Part shown: one piece after another, positions 8,663 through 16,856 of the stretch
Layout of the letters: each line of letters opens with the position of its first letter
How positions within the stretch are numbered: the stretch's first letter is position 1
Assembly: GCA_934567355.1 (NCBI GenBank)
Contig: CAKTJC010000038.1
Span: 1 to 24,609 of the forward strand
Length of the DNA stretch: 24,609 nucleotides
Reading direction: 5' to 3'
DNA from: an uncultured Oscillospiraceae bacterium
GTDB lineage: Bacteria > Bacillota > Clostridia > Oscillospirales > Oscillospiraceae
Translations under genes and position numbers: made by a program
Notes under the pieces: model-generated
What the model saw: only the letters and a program-made list of their open reading frames with translations
Told to the model about the DNA's origin: nothing
Databases searched by the model: none

Positions 8663-9355
8663 ATGAATTTGGAGGGAGCCTACCGCCATGAGCAAAAATA
8701 TCCCATTACCGAGTCGGACTACCGGGCGCTGCGTCAGCGCCTGCGGGCGGTGATGAAGTCGGATCCCCATGCCGGGGCGGATGGCCTGTACCGCATTTAC
8801 AGCGTATACTTTGACAACTATCGGGATAAAGCGCTGCGGGAGAAAATCGATGGTGTTCAGCAACGGGAAAAGTTTCGCATCCGCTACTATAATAACGATT
8901 TTTCCTATATCACGCTGGAAAAGAAGATCAAGCACAACGATTTGTGCATGAAGCTGGATGCCCTCATCAGCTTGGAGGATTTTCATAAAATCCTCGCTGA
9001 ACCGGGAGCTTGGATGCTGGAGCATCCTCAAATGCTGGTGCGGGAGCTGTACTGCAAGATGCAGCTTCAGCAGCTTCGCCCCAGGGTGCTGGTGTCCTAT
9101 ACCCGGGAGCCGTATATTTATCCGGCCGGTAATGTGCGTGTGACCTTTGATTCCGACATCCGTTCCAGCCTCTTCCATCGCTTGGAGGCGGGCAAAAGTA
9201 CCCCGGATATTGCAGCAGCGGAGAGCCAGGAGCAGCGTATCCTGGAAGTGAAATACGATGCCTTTCTTCCGGAATTCCTTTCGGATCTATTGCAGCTGAA
9301 CGGGCTGCGGCAGCAGGCATTTTCCAAATACGGTGCATGCCGTCGGTTTGGCTAG
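8663..9355 (+). CDS. VTC-domain polyphosphate polymerase
   Basis: A 230-residue soluble protein consisting of one VTC domain, the tunnel-shaped triphosphate tunnel fold that in yeast Vtc4 makes polyphosphate from ATP. Family features: YRHEQKYPI at the N-terminus, YRIYSVYFDN, the basic REKFRIRYY strand, ITLEKKIKHND, and the late acidic ILEVKYDAFLP. The ATG at 8663 is chosen over the one at 8645 because GGGAG sits eight bases before it and the family starts there. It lacks the SPX and membrane domains of the eukaryotic enzyme; the next gene could provide the membrane partner. In many Clostridia this gene is followed by DUF4956 and CotH genes, as here. Fold secure, catalysis inferred from family. 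Confidence 0.9.
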   Translation: MNLEGAYRHEQKYPITESDYRALRQRLRAVMKSDPHAGADGLYRIYSVYFDNYRDKALREKIDGVQQREKFRIRYYNNDFSYITLEKKIKHNDLCMKLDALISLEDFHKILAEPGAWMLEHPQMLVRELYCKMQLQQLRPRVLVSYTREPYIYPAGNVRVTFDSDIRSSLFHRLEAGKSTPDIAAAESQEQRILEVKYDAFLPEFLSDLLQLNGLRQQAFSKYGACRRFG

Positions 9356-9463
9356 AGGCTGTCTGAGAGCCTTCAAGGAGCCGCTGCCTGGGCGCTTCGA
9401 GGGTTTTCGGATACGGCGCATAATCACGGAAAAAATTTTTGAATATAAAAGGAGAATCCACCC

Positions 9464-10135
9464 ATGAGCTTCAATGATGTTTTCAAATCCAGTTTTCTCG
9501 AGAGCGTATCCACTTTCTCCATCCTGGATACGGTGATCGGTTTGGCGGTTTCACTGCTGATTGGCCTGTTCATTTTTGTAATTTACAAAAAGGCCCTGAC
9601 CGGCGTGATGTATTCCTCCAGCTTTGCCCTGACGCTGGTGGGACTTTCACTGGTGACGACGCTGGTCATCATGGCAGTTACCTCCAATGTGGTGCTGTCG
9701 CTGGGTATGGTGGGCGCGCTGTCCATTGTCCGGTTCCGCACTGCCATTAAGGAGCCGGTGGAAATCGTATTCCTTTTCTGGTCGCTGGCAGTGGGCATTG
9801 TGGTGGGCGCTGGCCTGATCCCGCTGGCGGTGATCGGCTCGGCGATCATTGGTATTATTTTGCTGCTGTTTGCCAACCGCAAGGTGCACAGCAATCCCTA
9901 CATCCTGGTTCTGAACTGCCGGGATGAGGCGGCAGAAGCGGCGGCGATCCAGGTGCTGGAACGCTGCACCCAACACAGCGTGGTCAAGGCAAAAACAGTG
10001 AATGCAGCCGGGATTGAGCTGACAGCGGAACTGCGTACGAAGGATGCATCTACCGGGTTCGTCAATCAGATCTCCGGTCTGCCCGGAGTGACCAACGCGA
10101 CCCTGGTCAGTTATAACGGAGAATATCTGTCCTGA
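9464..10135 (+). CDS. DUF4956 membrane protein
   Basis: A 223-residue protein with an N-terminal membrane half of about four helices (one begins VIGLAVSLLIGLFIFVIY) and a soluble C-terminal half of about 85 residues. The conserved core LGMVGALSIVRFRTAIKEP (about residues 82-100) is the signature of DUF4956. The ATG is preceded by AAAGGAG. It lies 108 bp after the VTC gene and 14 bp before the CotH gene. Function is unknown; constant association with VTC enzymes suggests a membrane partner that anchors the polymerase or passes polyphosphate across the membrane. That role is inference. Confidence 0.9.
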   Translation: MSFNDVFKSSFLESVSTFSILDTVIGLAVSLLIGLFIFVIYKKALTGVMYSSSFALTLVGLSLVTTLVIMAVTSNVVLSLGMVGALSIVRFRTAIKEPVEIVFLFWSLAVGIVVGAGLIPLAVIGSAIIGIILLLFANRKVHSNPYILVLNCRDEAAEAAAIQVLERCTQHSVVKAKTVNAAGIELTAELRTKDASTGFVNQISGLPGVTNATLVSYNGEYLS

Positions 10136-10149
10136 CAGGGGGGAGGAGC

Positions 10150-11991
10150 ATGCTTGCAAAGAAGAACATCACGACGGTCATCGCCCTGTTGATGGCGGCG
10201 GCAGTGTCATTGTGCATCTGTGCCGTGGGTTTCTCCGGGCAAATCACAGCGGCTGCCGATGCCGGGATCGCCATGGAGTACGAGTCCAAGCTCTTTGATA
10301 CGGATGAGGTGCTGGGTGTAAATATTCTGATGAAGCAGTCCGAATGGGAGGAGATGCTCCAGAATGCAGCGGAGGAGAAATTTTATGACTGCGACGTGGA
10401 AATCGGAGGAAAAACCTTTTCTCATGTAGGAATTCGCCCCAAGGGCAATACCAGCCTTTCTGCCATCGTCAACGACCCGGATACCGACCGCTATAGTTTT
10501 AAGCTGAAATTCGATTACTATATCGAGGGGCAGACCTGCTTCGGTCTGGATGAGCTGATCCTCAACAATAACTACGCAGACGCGACCAATATGAAGGAAG
10601 CGCTGATTTATGATATGTTCGCCTTTGTGGGGGCGGATGCATCACTGTATAATTATGCGAAGATTTCGGTCAACGGAGAATATTGGGGCGTCTATCTGGC
10701 GCTGGAGGCAGTGAATGAGAGCTTCCTGCTGCGCAATTACGGTACGCAGAGCGGCAGCCTCTATAAGCCGGAGGGCGAAATTATGGGCGGCTTCGGCAGC
10801 TCCGGCAACGGCGCGAATCTGAACTACACCGACGACAGCCTGGACAGCTATTCCGCCATCTGGGACGGTGCAGTGAACCGCAGCACATCTGCCGACCATA
10901 CCCGGGTCGTTGCCGCACTGAAGAATATCTTCCAGGGAACGGATCTGGAAAGCAATATGGATACCGACAATCTCCTGCGCTATATGGCGGTGCATGTGTT
11001 TGCGGTGAACGAGGACAGTCTATCCGGCAACATGGCGCATAATTATTATCTCTATGAATCCAATGGAAAGCTGAACCTGCTGCCCTGGGACTATAATCTC
11101 TCCTTTGGCGGTATGGGAGGCCGCAGCAATGCTTCCGGCGTGATCAACAGTCCCATTGAAGATCCCTTCTCCGGTACGCAGTTTTTTGATGCCCTGCTGG
11201 ATGACGAGGAGTATCATGCGCGGTATGCAGCTTACTTGCAGAAAATTGCAGAAGAATACGTGGCGGGCGGCGGCTTTGATGCATTTTATACCAGAGTGCG
11301 CAGTCAGATCGATGACTTGGTTGCGTCCGATCCCACCGCCTTTTATACCGATGACGAGTATCTGACTGCGGCCGATACGCTCTATCAGGTGGTAAAGCTG
11401 CGCGGTCAGTCCATCAGCGGCCAGTTGGACGGCACAATCCCTTCTGATGCCAGATCCCAAACCGGCAGTGACGCGCTGCTCGATGGGGAAGACCTGAGCA
11501 TCAGTGCCATGGGAACCATGAACGCGGGCGGCGGCAAGGGCGGCGATTTTGCGAATGCTCCGGATGCAGTGGAAGCAGGTGCGTTCCCGCAAAACTTCCA
11601 GCCGCCGCAGGGCATGGAAAATATGCAGCCGCCCATAGACGGGAATTTTCCGGAATTGCCGGAGGGAATGGAATTCCCGCAATTTGCAGGAATCGAAATG
11701 AATCAGGGTGCGCCATCAGCGGAAACACAGTCGGCGGAAACACAGTCGGCAGATACCCAGACAGGAAATACTGCACAGGGCGATTTTGAGGCACAGCCAG
11801 ACCAGCGTCAGGCTCCTGGCGATTTTCAGAATAATTTCCCAGGTAATTTTCCCGGTGACTTTCCCGGAACACAAAGTCAATCGGCGGAGAATACGGCCAG
11901 AAAGGATAATCTGATCTGGTATGCCGTCAGTCTCGCAGTTTTGCTTGCCGCTTTCACAATTGCACTGTGCTTCAGGCAAAAAGTGCGGTAA
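10150..11991 (+). CDS. CotH-type kinase, surface-anchored
   Basis: A 613-residue protein with an N-terminal hydrophobic segment (about 8-28) as signal or anchor, a CotH kinase domain (about 45-430), a Pro/Gln/Asn-rich tail (about 480-585) and a C-terminal membrane helix (about 588-606) ending RQKVR. Kinase landmarks: IRPKGNTSL near 95-103, FGLDELILNNNYAD near 131-144, SLYKPEG, and the metal-binding LPWDYNLSFGG near 311-321. CotH of Bacillus phosphorylates spore-coat proteins; this one appears to act outside the membrane on an unknown target. It carries a short tandem repeat (SAETQ units) in the tail. It is the last gene of the VTC-DUF4956-CotH operon, with GGGGAGG before its ATG. The tail may be a wall-spanning spacer. 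Confidence 0.9.
   Translation: MLAKKNITTVIALLMAAAVSLCICAVGFSGQITAAADAGIAMEYESKLFDTDEVLGVNILMKQSEWEEMLQNAAEEKFYDCDVEIGGKTFSHVGIRPKGNTSLSAIVNDPDTDRYSFKLKFDYYIEGQTCFGLDELILNNNYADATNMKEALIYDMFAFVGADASLYNYAKISVNGEYWGVYLALEAVNESFLLRNYGTQSGSLYKPEGEIMGGFGSSGNGANLNYTDDSLDSYSAIWDGAVNRSTSADHTRVVAALKNIFQGTDLESNMDTDNLLRYMAVHVFAVNEDSLSGNMAHNYYLYESNGKLNLLPWDYNLSFGGMGGRSNASGVINSPIEDPFSGTQFFDALLDDEEYHARYAAYLQKIAEEYVAGGGFDAFYTRVRSQIDDLVASDPTAFYTDDEYLTAADTLYQVVKLRGQSISGQLDGTIPSDARSQTGSDALLDGEDLSISAMGTMNAGGGKGGDFANAPDAVEAGAFPQNFQPPQGMENMQPPIDGNFPELPEGMEFPQFAGIEMNQGAPSAETQSAETQSADTQTGNTAQGDFEAQPDQRQAPGDFQNNFPGNFPGDFPGTQSQSAENTARKDNLIWYAVSLAVLLAAFTIALCFRQKVR
11716..11760 (+). repeat. 15-base tandem repeat, three units, in the CotH tail
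   Basis: Three in-frame 15-base units (11716-11730, 11731-11745, 11746-11760) encode SAETQ, SAETQ and SADTQ. The first two differ by one base. A second repeat, FPGN/FPGD, follows at about 11836-11868. Confidence 0.85.
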
Positions 11992-12086
11992 AGGAATATA
12001 AATGCATGCGTTTTGAATTTCTGTATGTCATGTATTACAAAAAGAGTCGGCATTCAGGTGAATATCTCTATTACATTAGCCTATTT

Positions 12087-12111
12087 TGCAAGTGAAATAA
12101 CAAAACTTGCA
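12087..12111 (+). promoter_or_regulatory. Dyad upstream of the gdhA promoter
   Basis: TGCAAGT (12087-12093) and ACTTGCA (12105-12111) form a perfect 7-bp inverted repeat with an 11-base AT-rich spacer. It ends nine bases before the -35 box, a position fitting an activator. The regulator is unknown. The remainder of the 245-base gap after cotH shows no gene. Confidence 0.45.
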
Positions 12112-12119
12112 GAAAATGA

Positions 12120-12148
12120 TTGCATTCTGGAAATGATTCTGCTACAAT
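12120..12148 (+). promoter_or_regulatory. gdhA promoter
   Basis: TTGCAT (12120-12125), a 17-bp spacer and TACAAT (12143-12148) form a good sigma-A promoter. It gives a leader of about 80 bases in which CTCCT (12201-12205) could pair with the AGGAG of the ribosome binding site (12223-12227). Confidence 0.75.
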
Positions 12149-12220
12149 GGGTGGCGTAAATACATGGCGGAGAAACAATTGTGCATGTATCGCGCATTTC
12201 CTCCTGCTGATGCGATGTGA

Positions 12221-13570
<1,350 letters not shown>

Positions 13571-13589
13571 TTCCCATAAAAGATCGATC

Positions 13590-13620
13590 GGGCAGCTTCC
13601 GTATGGAGGCTGCCCTTTTT
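13590..13620 (+). terminator. gdhA terminator
   Basis: GGGCAGCTTCC (13590-13600) pairs with GGAGGCTGCCC (13605-13615) with one G-T pair, followed by five T residues. Confidence 0.93.
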
Positions 13621-13625
13621 GGGGG

Positions 13626-13653
13626 TTGAAGTATAAAAAACATTACCTATAAT
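13626..13653 (+). promoter_or_regulatory. Promoter of trmO-GNAT unit
   Basis: TTGAAG (13626-13631), a 16-bp spacer and a perfect TATAAT (13648-13653) lie just after the gdhA terminator and 43 bases before the trmO start. Confidence 0.75.
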
Positions 13654-13696
13654 CAGATGCAACGGCGCCGTAATAAAACGAAACGGAGAATTTGCA

Positions 13697-14170
13697 ATGA
13701 ATTATAAGGTAAAACCCATCGGAAAGTTTGAAGCGGTTGACGGCAGTTTGCGGATCCAAGTTTACCCGGAATACCGAGATGCAATGACCGGATTGGAGGA
13801 CTTTTCGTATGTGCAGGTACTGTGGTGGTTCAGCCAGTGCGATAACAAAGGAAGCCGCAGCAAGCAGACGGAGCAAAAGCCCTATAAAAAAGGCCCGACC
13901 ATTCTCGGTACGTTTGCAACGAGAGCACCGGAAAGACCAAACCCGATTGCAGTATCGACGCTCTTTGCTGCATCGGTTGACGCGGAAAACGGAATCATCA
14001 GTCTTCCCTACGCGGATGCCTTTCCCGGAACACCGGTTCTTGACATCAAGCCGTATATCCCGAGCCTTGACCGAGTCGAATCGGTTCGGATGCCCCAGTG
14101 GTGTGCGCACTGGCCGGCAAGCGTCGAGCAGTCCGGGGACTTTGATTGGGCAAGCGAGTTTAATTTCTGA
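13697..14170 (+). CDS. trmO: tRNA N6-threonylcarbamoyladenosine(37) N6-methyltransferase
   Basis: A 157-residue protein of the TrmO/TsaA (YaeB, UPF0066) family, which uses S-adenosylmethionine to methylate t6A37 in threonine tRNAs. Family motifs are present in order: YKVKPIGKFE at the start, GLEDFSYVQVLWWFSQCD, the diagnostic GTFATRAPERPNPIAVSTL near residues 72-90, and GTPVLDIKPYIPSLD. It is the short form lacking the C-terminal extension of the E. coli enzyme, common in Bacillota and archaea. The ATG follows CGGAG. It shares a transcript with the GNAT gene 10 bases downstream. Confidence 0.92.
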   Translation: MNYKVKPIGKFEAVDGSLRIQVYPEYRDAMTGLEDFSYVQVLWWFSQCDNKGSRSKQTEQKPYKKGPTILGTFATRAPERPNPIAVSTLFAASVDAENGIISLPYADAFPGTPVLDIKPYIPSLDRVESVRMPQWCAHWPASVEQSGDFDWASEFNF

Positions 14171-14180
14171 GAGGCATAAT

Positions 14181-14729
14181 ATGGCGCTGAAAGACTATAT
14201 CAAAGAGAAACCGGCAATAGAAACGAATCGGCTCACGCTTAGACCAATGACAGCCTTGGATGTCCCGTCTCTCGAAGAATGGATGCCGGATAAAAGCATT
14301 TATACATATTGGGGAAAAGCGCCGGGCAAAACGGACAAAGCCCCGTCACTAATGTTTCCCAAAGCGGACAGGTCAACGAAGAGCCTCCATCTCGGTATTG
14401 TCTTGAATGAAACCCGGAAGGTCATTGGCGAAATCTGGATTTATCTGATTGAAAATGACCGAATGGCGAAGCTTGCCGTCCGGATCGGGCGGAGCTTTCA
14501 GGGAAAGGGCTACGGGTCAGAGGCAGTCCGCGCCATGATCGATTTCTGCTTTGAGAAAACCGAGCTGCAGCGCATATGGACGGATGTTCATACGGATAAC
14601 ATTGCCTCTTGCAAAATGCTGGAAAAATGCGGATTTACAAGAGAGGGAAAAATCCGGCAGGGGAAAATGGTATCCATGTGGTGTGATTTTTATTTATATG
14701 GATTATTGAAAAGCGATATTATCAGATAA
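14181..14729 (+). CDS. GNAT family N-acetyltransferase (RimJ/RimL-like)
   Basis: A 182-residue cytoplasmic acetyl-CoA-dependent acyltransferase. TNRLTLRPMTALDV is the typical start of the RimJ/RimL-like branch; the acetyl-CoA pyrophosphate loop is RSFQGKGYGSEA (Q/R-x-x-G-x-G/A), and HTDNIASCKMLEKCGF is the usual C-terminal motif. The ATG at 14181 follows GAGAGG and lies 10 bases after the trmO stop; the longer in-frame extension upstream to 13809 is a shadow of trmO. The substrate is unknown; protein N-termini, small amines and antibiotics are all possible for the family. Confidence 0.9.
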   Translation: MALKDYIKEKPAIETNRLTLRPMTALDVPSLEEWMPDKSIYTYWGKAPGKTDKAPSLMFPKADRSTKSLHLGIVLNETRKVIGEIWIYLIENDRMAKLAVRIGRSFQGKGYGSEAVRAMIDFCFEKTELQRIWTDVHTDNIASCKMLEKCGFTREGKIRQGKMVSMWCDFYLYGLLKSDIIR

Positions 14730-14775
14730 CGATTGCATCCGTAATTTCGTACCCGATAATCCCCATTAAAAACAG

Positions 14776-14812
14776 GGGGCAGCCTCCCATTTCAGAGGCT
14801 GCCCCAATTTTT
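14776..14812 (+). terminator. Terminator after the GNAT gene
   Basis: GGGGCAGCCTC (14776-14786) pairs perfectly with GAGGCTGCCCC (14795-14805), followed by AATTTTT. A run TTTTTAAT on the minus strand side could also allow use from the other direction. Confidence 0.9.
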
Positions 14813-14825
14813 GACATTGAGCCCG

Positions 14826-14854
14826 AAAAAGTCCGCATGCAAAAGCATGCGGAC
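14826..14854 (-). terminator. Terminator of tRNA-Ser
   Basis: GTCCGCATGC (14831-14840) and GCATGCGGAC (14845-14854) form a perfect 10-bp stem with an AAAA loop; on the minus strand it is followed by TTTTT (14826-14830). Confidence 0.93.
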
Positions 14855-14855
14855 T

Positions 14856-14947
14856 TGGCGGAGTGAGAGGGATTTGAACCCTCGCGCGCTTTTTAGACGC
14901 CTACTCCCTTAGCAGGGGAGCCCCTTCGGCCTCTTGGGTATCACTCC
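14856..14947 (-). tRNA. tRNA-Ser (anticodon GCT)
   Basis: On the minus strand the acceptor GGAGTGA (14947-14941) pairs with TCACTCC (14866-14860), followed by discriminator G and an encoded CCA. The anticodon arm CTCCC-CTGCTAA-GGGAG gives GCT, reading AGC/AGU. A long variable arm and the GGTTCAAATCC T-loop confirm a class II serine tRNA of 92 bases. Confidence 0.96.
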
Positions 14948-14980
14948 GAATAGAATAGATATTCACTCGATTGCCAGAGT

Positions 14981-15009
14981 ATTCTAGCATATGACCCTGG
15001 AAAAGTCAA
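14981..15009 (-). promoter_or_regulatory. Promoter of tRNA-Ser
   Basis: On the minus strand TTGACT (15009-15004), a 17-bp spacer and TAGAAT (14986-14981) form a strong sigma-A promoter about 34 bases upstream of the mature tRNA. Confidence 0.9.
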
Positions 15010-15275
15010 GCACAAAATCGTTCTTTGTCAACTTGCTTCTTCATATCATGCTTTCCGTAAAAATGATCCGGATTTCCCAACACTTTTCCGCAGGCCAGAA
15101 ATACACAAACCATTGCACAGGCTTTCTCCTGCGCTTTTGCACCGCGGTGCCTCGGAAGTTCTGCTGAAGCTGTCTGCGGCTGAGCAGCGGTTTTTTCCAT
15201 GCCAAGTGCGCCGGATGAAAGGCGAGAAATACATGCAGTACTTCGTCGCTTTTCGTCCGGCACCTGGAGCAGGAT
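15010..15275 (-). pseudogene. Possible remnant of an AraC-type regulator
   Basis: This 280-base gap between the glucuronidase gene and the tRNA-Ser promoter contains no intact gene. On the minus strand, fragments in two frames resemble the C-terminal helix-turn-helix of AraC regulators: DEVLHVFLAFHPAHLAWK in one frame (compare the usual 'HPAHLARxFK'), then EKACAM and GNPDHFYGK with MKKQV in another (compare 'GFxNPDHFYRxFKKxxG'). The spacing between the fragments is shorter than in intact proteins. AraC regulators often sit beside sugar-utilisation operons such as the one here. The resemblance is short and read by eye, so confidence is low; it could be noncoding. Confidence 0.3.
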
Positions 15276-15287
15276 TTTAACAGGAAA

Positions 15288-16856
15288 TTAATCAGCACTT
15301 CCCTTATACCCAAAATCCGGGATATTCCGCCACCGGCGGCGGAGAAAATGGGCTGCCAGTTTCGGGCGGCGGTCTCGGGTCAGGATGCCTTTTTTGTTGC
15401 CGTCCACGCGCATGGGTCCCTGAATGGTAGAGAAATCCGCAAAATTCCAAATCTGCTCGCCAATAAAGAATTTCCGCTTATCAAGCTGGGCATCCAGCCG
15501 GGCAAAATAGTCCATCTGAAATTCCTCACTGAACATCTCTCCGTTTGTATTGTGAATACCGGGATAGGTATCCGCACCGTATTCCGTGAACATGACCGGC
15601 TTGCCGATTTTCTCCCAGAAATCCAGCTCCGTATTCAGCGCGTCACACGCCGCATCCAGATCGCCGCTGAGATTGTACCAGCCATAATACCGATTCAGGC
15701 ACACAACATCCATCATGCGGGTGATCCGATCCTTGGTGTAGTCATTTTGGCAGCATACCAAGGTGACCGGGCGATTCTGCGGGTCGCAGGCATGCGCCAA
15801 TTTATAAAGCGGATAGAAATAGTCGTAGGCAGACTGGGGGAAATGCTCCGTATCCGGCTCGTTGGCAATGGACCACATCACCACGGAAGGGTGGTTCTTA
15901 TCCCGCGAGATCATTTCCCGGATCACATCTTCGTGATGACTTTTGATCTTCAATGTGTGATAGGGGTCAGTATCGGCACCGCAGCCAATGCCTACCGCCG
16001 GCACTTCGTCAATAATTACGATGCCCTCCCTGTCGCACAGATCATGCATTTCCTCAGCATATGGGTAATGACTTGTCCGGAAAGAATTTGCCCCCAGCCA
16101 GTGGATCAGAGAAACATCCTTTACATTCAGGCATTCATCCATGCCCCTGCCGCGAAAGAAGCTGTCCTCATGCTTGCCGAAGCCCTTAAAGTAGAACGGC
16201 GCACCATTGATCAGCACTTCCGTCCCCCGTACCTCAACCGTGCGGATACCGAAGGTCTGATTATAGGTATCCTCCCCAAAGGTTACTCTCGCCGTGTACA
16301 GATAGGCCTTCCCCGGCTGCCAAAGCACTGCATCCGGAATTACAACATCCCCTGCTGTCCCCGTGCAGGAGGCTACCGTCACGCCATGGGTGTCCCGGAT
16401 CTGCACATGCACTGTTCCCGCGCCGATGGTCCTTACCTCATAATGCACAATTCCCCTGCTGCCGTCTACATCCGTGACCAGAGCTACGTCGGAAATGTAG
16501 GACTTTGGCGTTGTATACAGCTTCACAGGGCGCGTGATCCCTGCATAGTTAAAAAAATCAAAATTGGGTCTATTCTGAGGCTTGCAGCGGGTCTTGGCAA
16601 GCTCAATTGAGGGGATGCCGGGATTATCTGAACCAAAGAAAGCCACATTGTTCTCGTTTCCCACAGGCAAGGTCGAGTGATTCACCCGGTTGTCCACCGC
16701 CACACACAGAAAATTCTCCCCGGCATTCAGGCAGTCGGTGACCTCAAATTCAAACGGCAGGAATCCCCCCTTGTGGGTTCCCTGGTATTTCCCATTGAGA
16801 TACACCACCGCCGCGTGGGTCACCGCACCGAAGCGCAGAACCACCCGGCGGTTCAT
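15288..16856 (-). CDS. GH2 beta-glucuronidase, 5'-truncated
   Basis: The C-terminal 522 residues of a glycoside hydrolase family 2 beta-glucuronidase (UidA type, normally about 600). Alignment by eye to E. coli GUS begins at its residue ~78 (VVLRFGAVTHAAVVYLNG); the recognisable frame extends a few codons upstream of the ATG (APYAG). The catalytic parts are complete: acid/base E333 in WSIANEPDT, nucleophile E425 in FTEYGADT, the glucuronate-recognising NKKG (487-490) and NRYYGWY. The active-site loop after PAVGIG is short, as in no-loop gut enzymes thought to act on larger glycans. No ribosome binding site precedes the ATG, and the missing N-terminus coincides with an abnormal end of the upstream DUF2264 gene. 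It is probably nonfunctional as it stands. Confidence 0.88.
   Translation of the reverse strand: MNRRVVLRFGAVTHAAVVYLNGKYQGTHKGGFLPFEFEVTDCLNAGENFLCVAVDNRVNHSTLPVGNENNVAFFGSDNPGIPSIELAKTRCKPQNRPNFDFFNYAGITRPVKLYTTPKSYISDVALVTDVDGSRGIVHYEVRTIGAGTVHVQIRDTHGVTVASCTGTAGDVVIPDAVLWQPGKAYLYTARVTFGEDTYNQTFGIRTVEVRGTEVLINGAPFYFKGFGKHEDSFFRGRGMDECLNVKDVSLIHWLGANSFRTSHYPYAEEMHDLCDREGIVIIDEVPAVGIGCGADTDPYHTLKIKSHHEDVIREMISRDKNHPSVVMWSIANEPDTEHFPQSAYDYFYPLYKLAHACDPQNRPVTLVCCQNDYTKDRITRMMDVVCLNRYYGWYNLSGDLDAACDALNTELDFWEKIGKPVMFTEYGADTYPGIHNTNGEMFSEEFQMDYFARLDAQLDKRKFFIGEQIWNFADFSTIQGPMRVDGNKKGILTRDRRPKLAAHFLRRRWRNIPDFGYKGSAD

Noticed and set aside
8472..8666. Short frame before the VTC gene, and a 31-codon frame starting at 8541
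   Set aside because: The first covers the probable promoter and operator boxes; neither has a convincing ribosome binding site or family match.
11716..11760. Repeats considered as a CRISPR-like array
   Set aside because: Contiguous in-frame units without spacers, inside the CotH coding sequence.
14856..15009. tRNA-Ser considered as a prophage attachment site
   Set aside because: No integrase gene or repeated tRNA 3' end was found nearby; the phage genes are 7 kb away beside a different gene.
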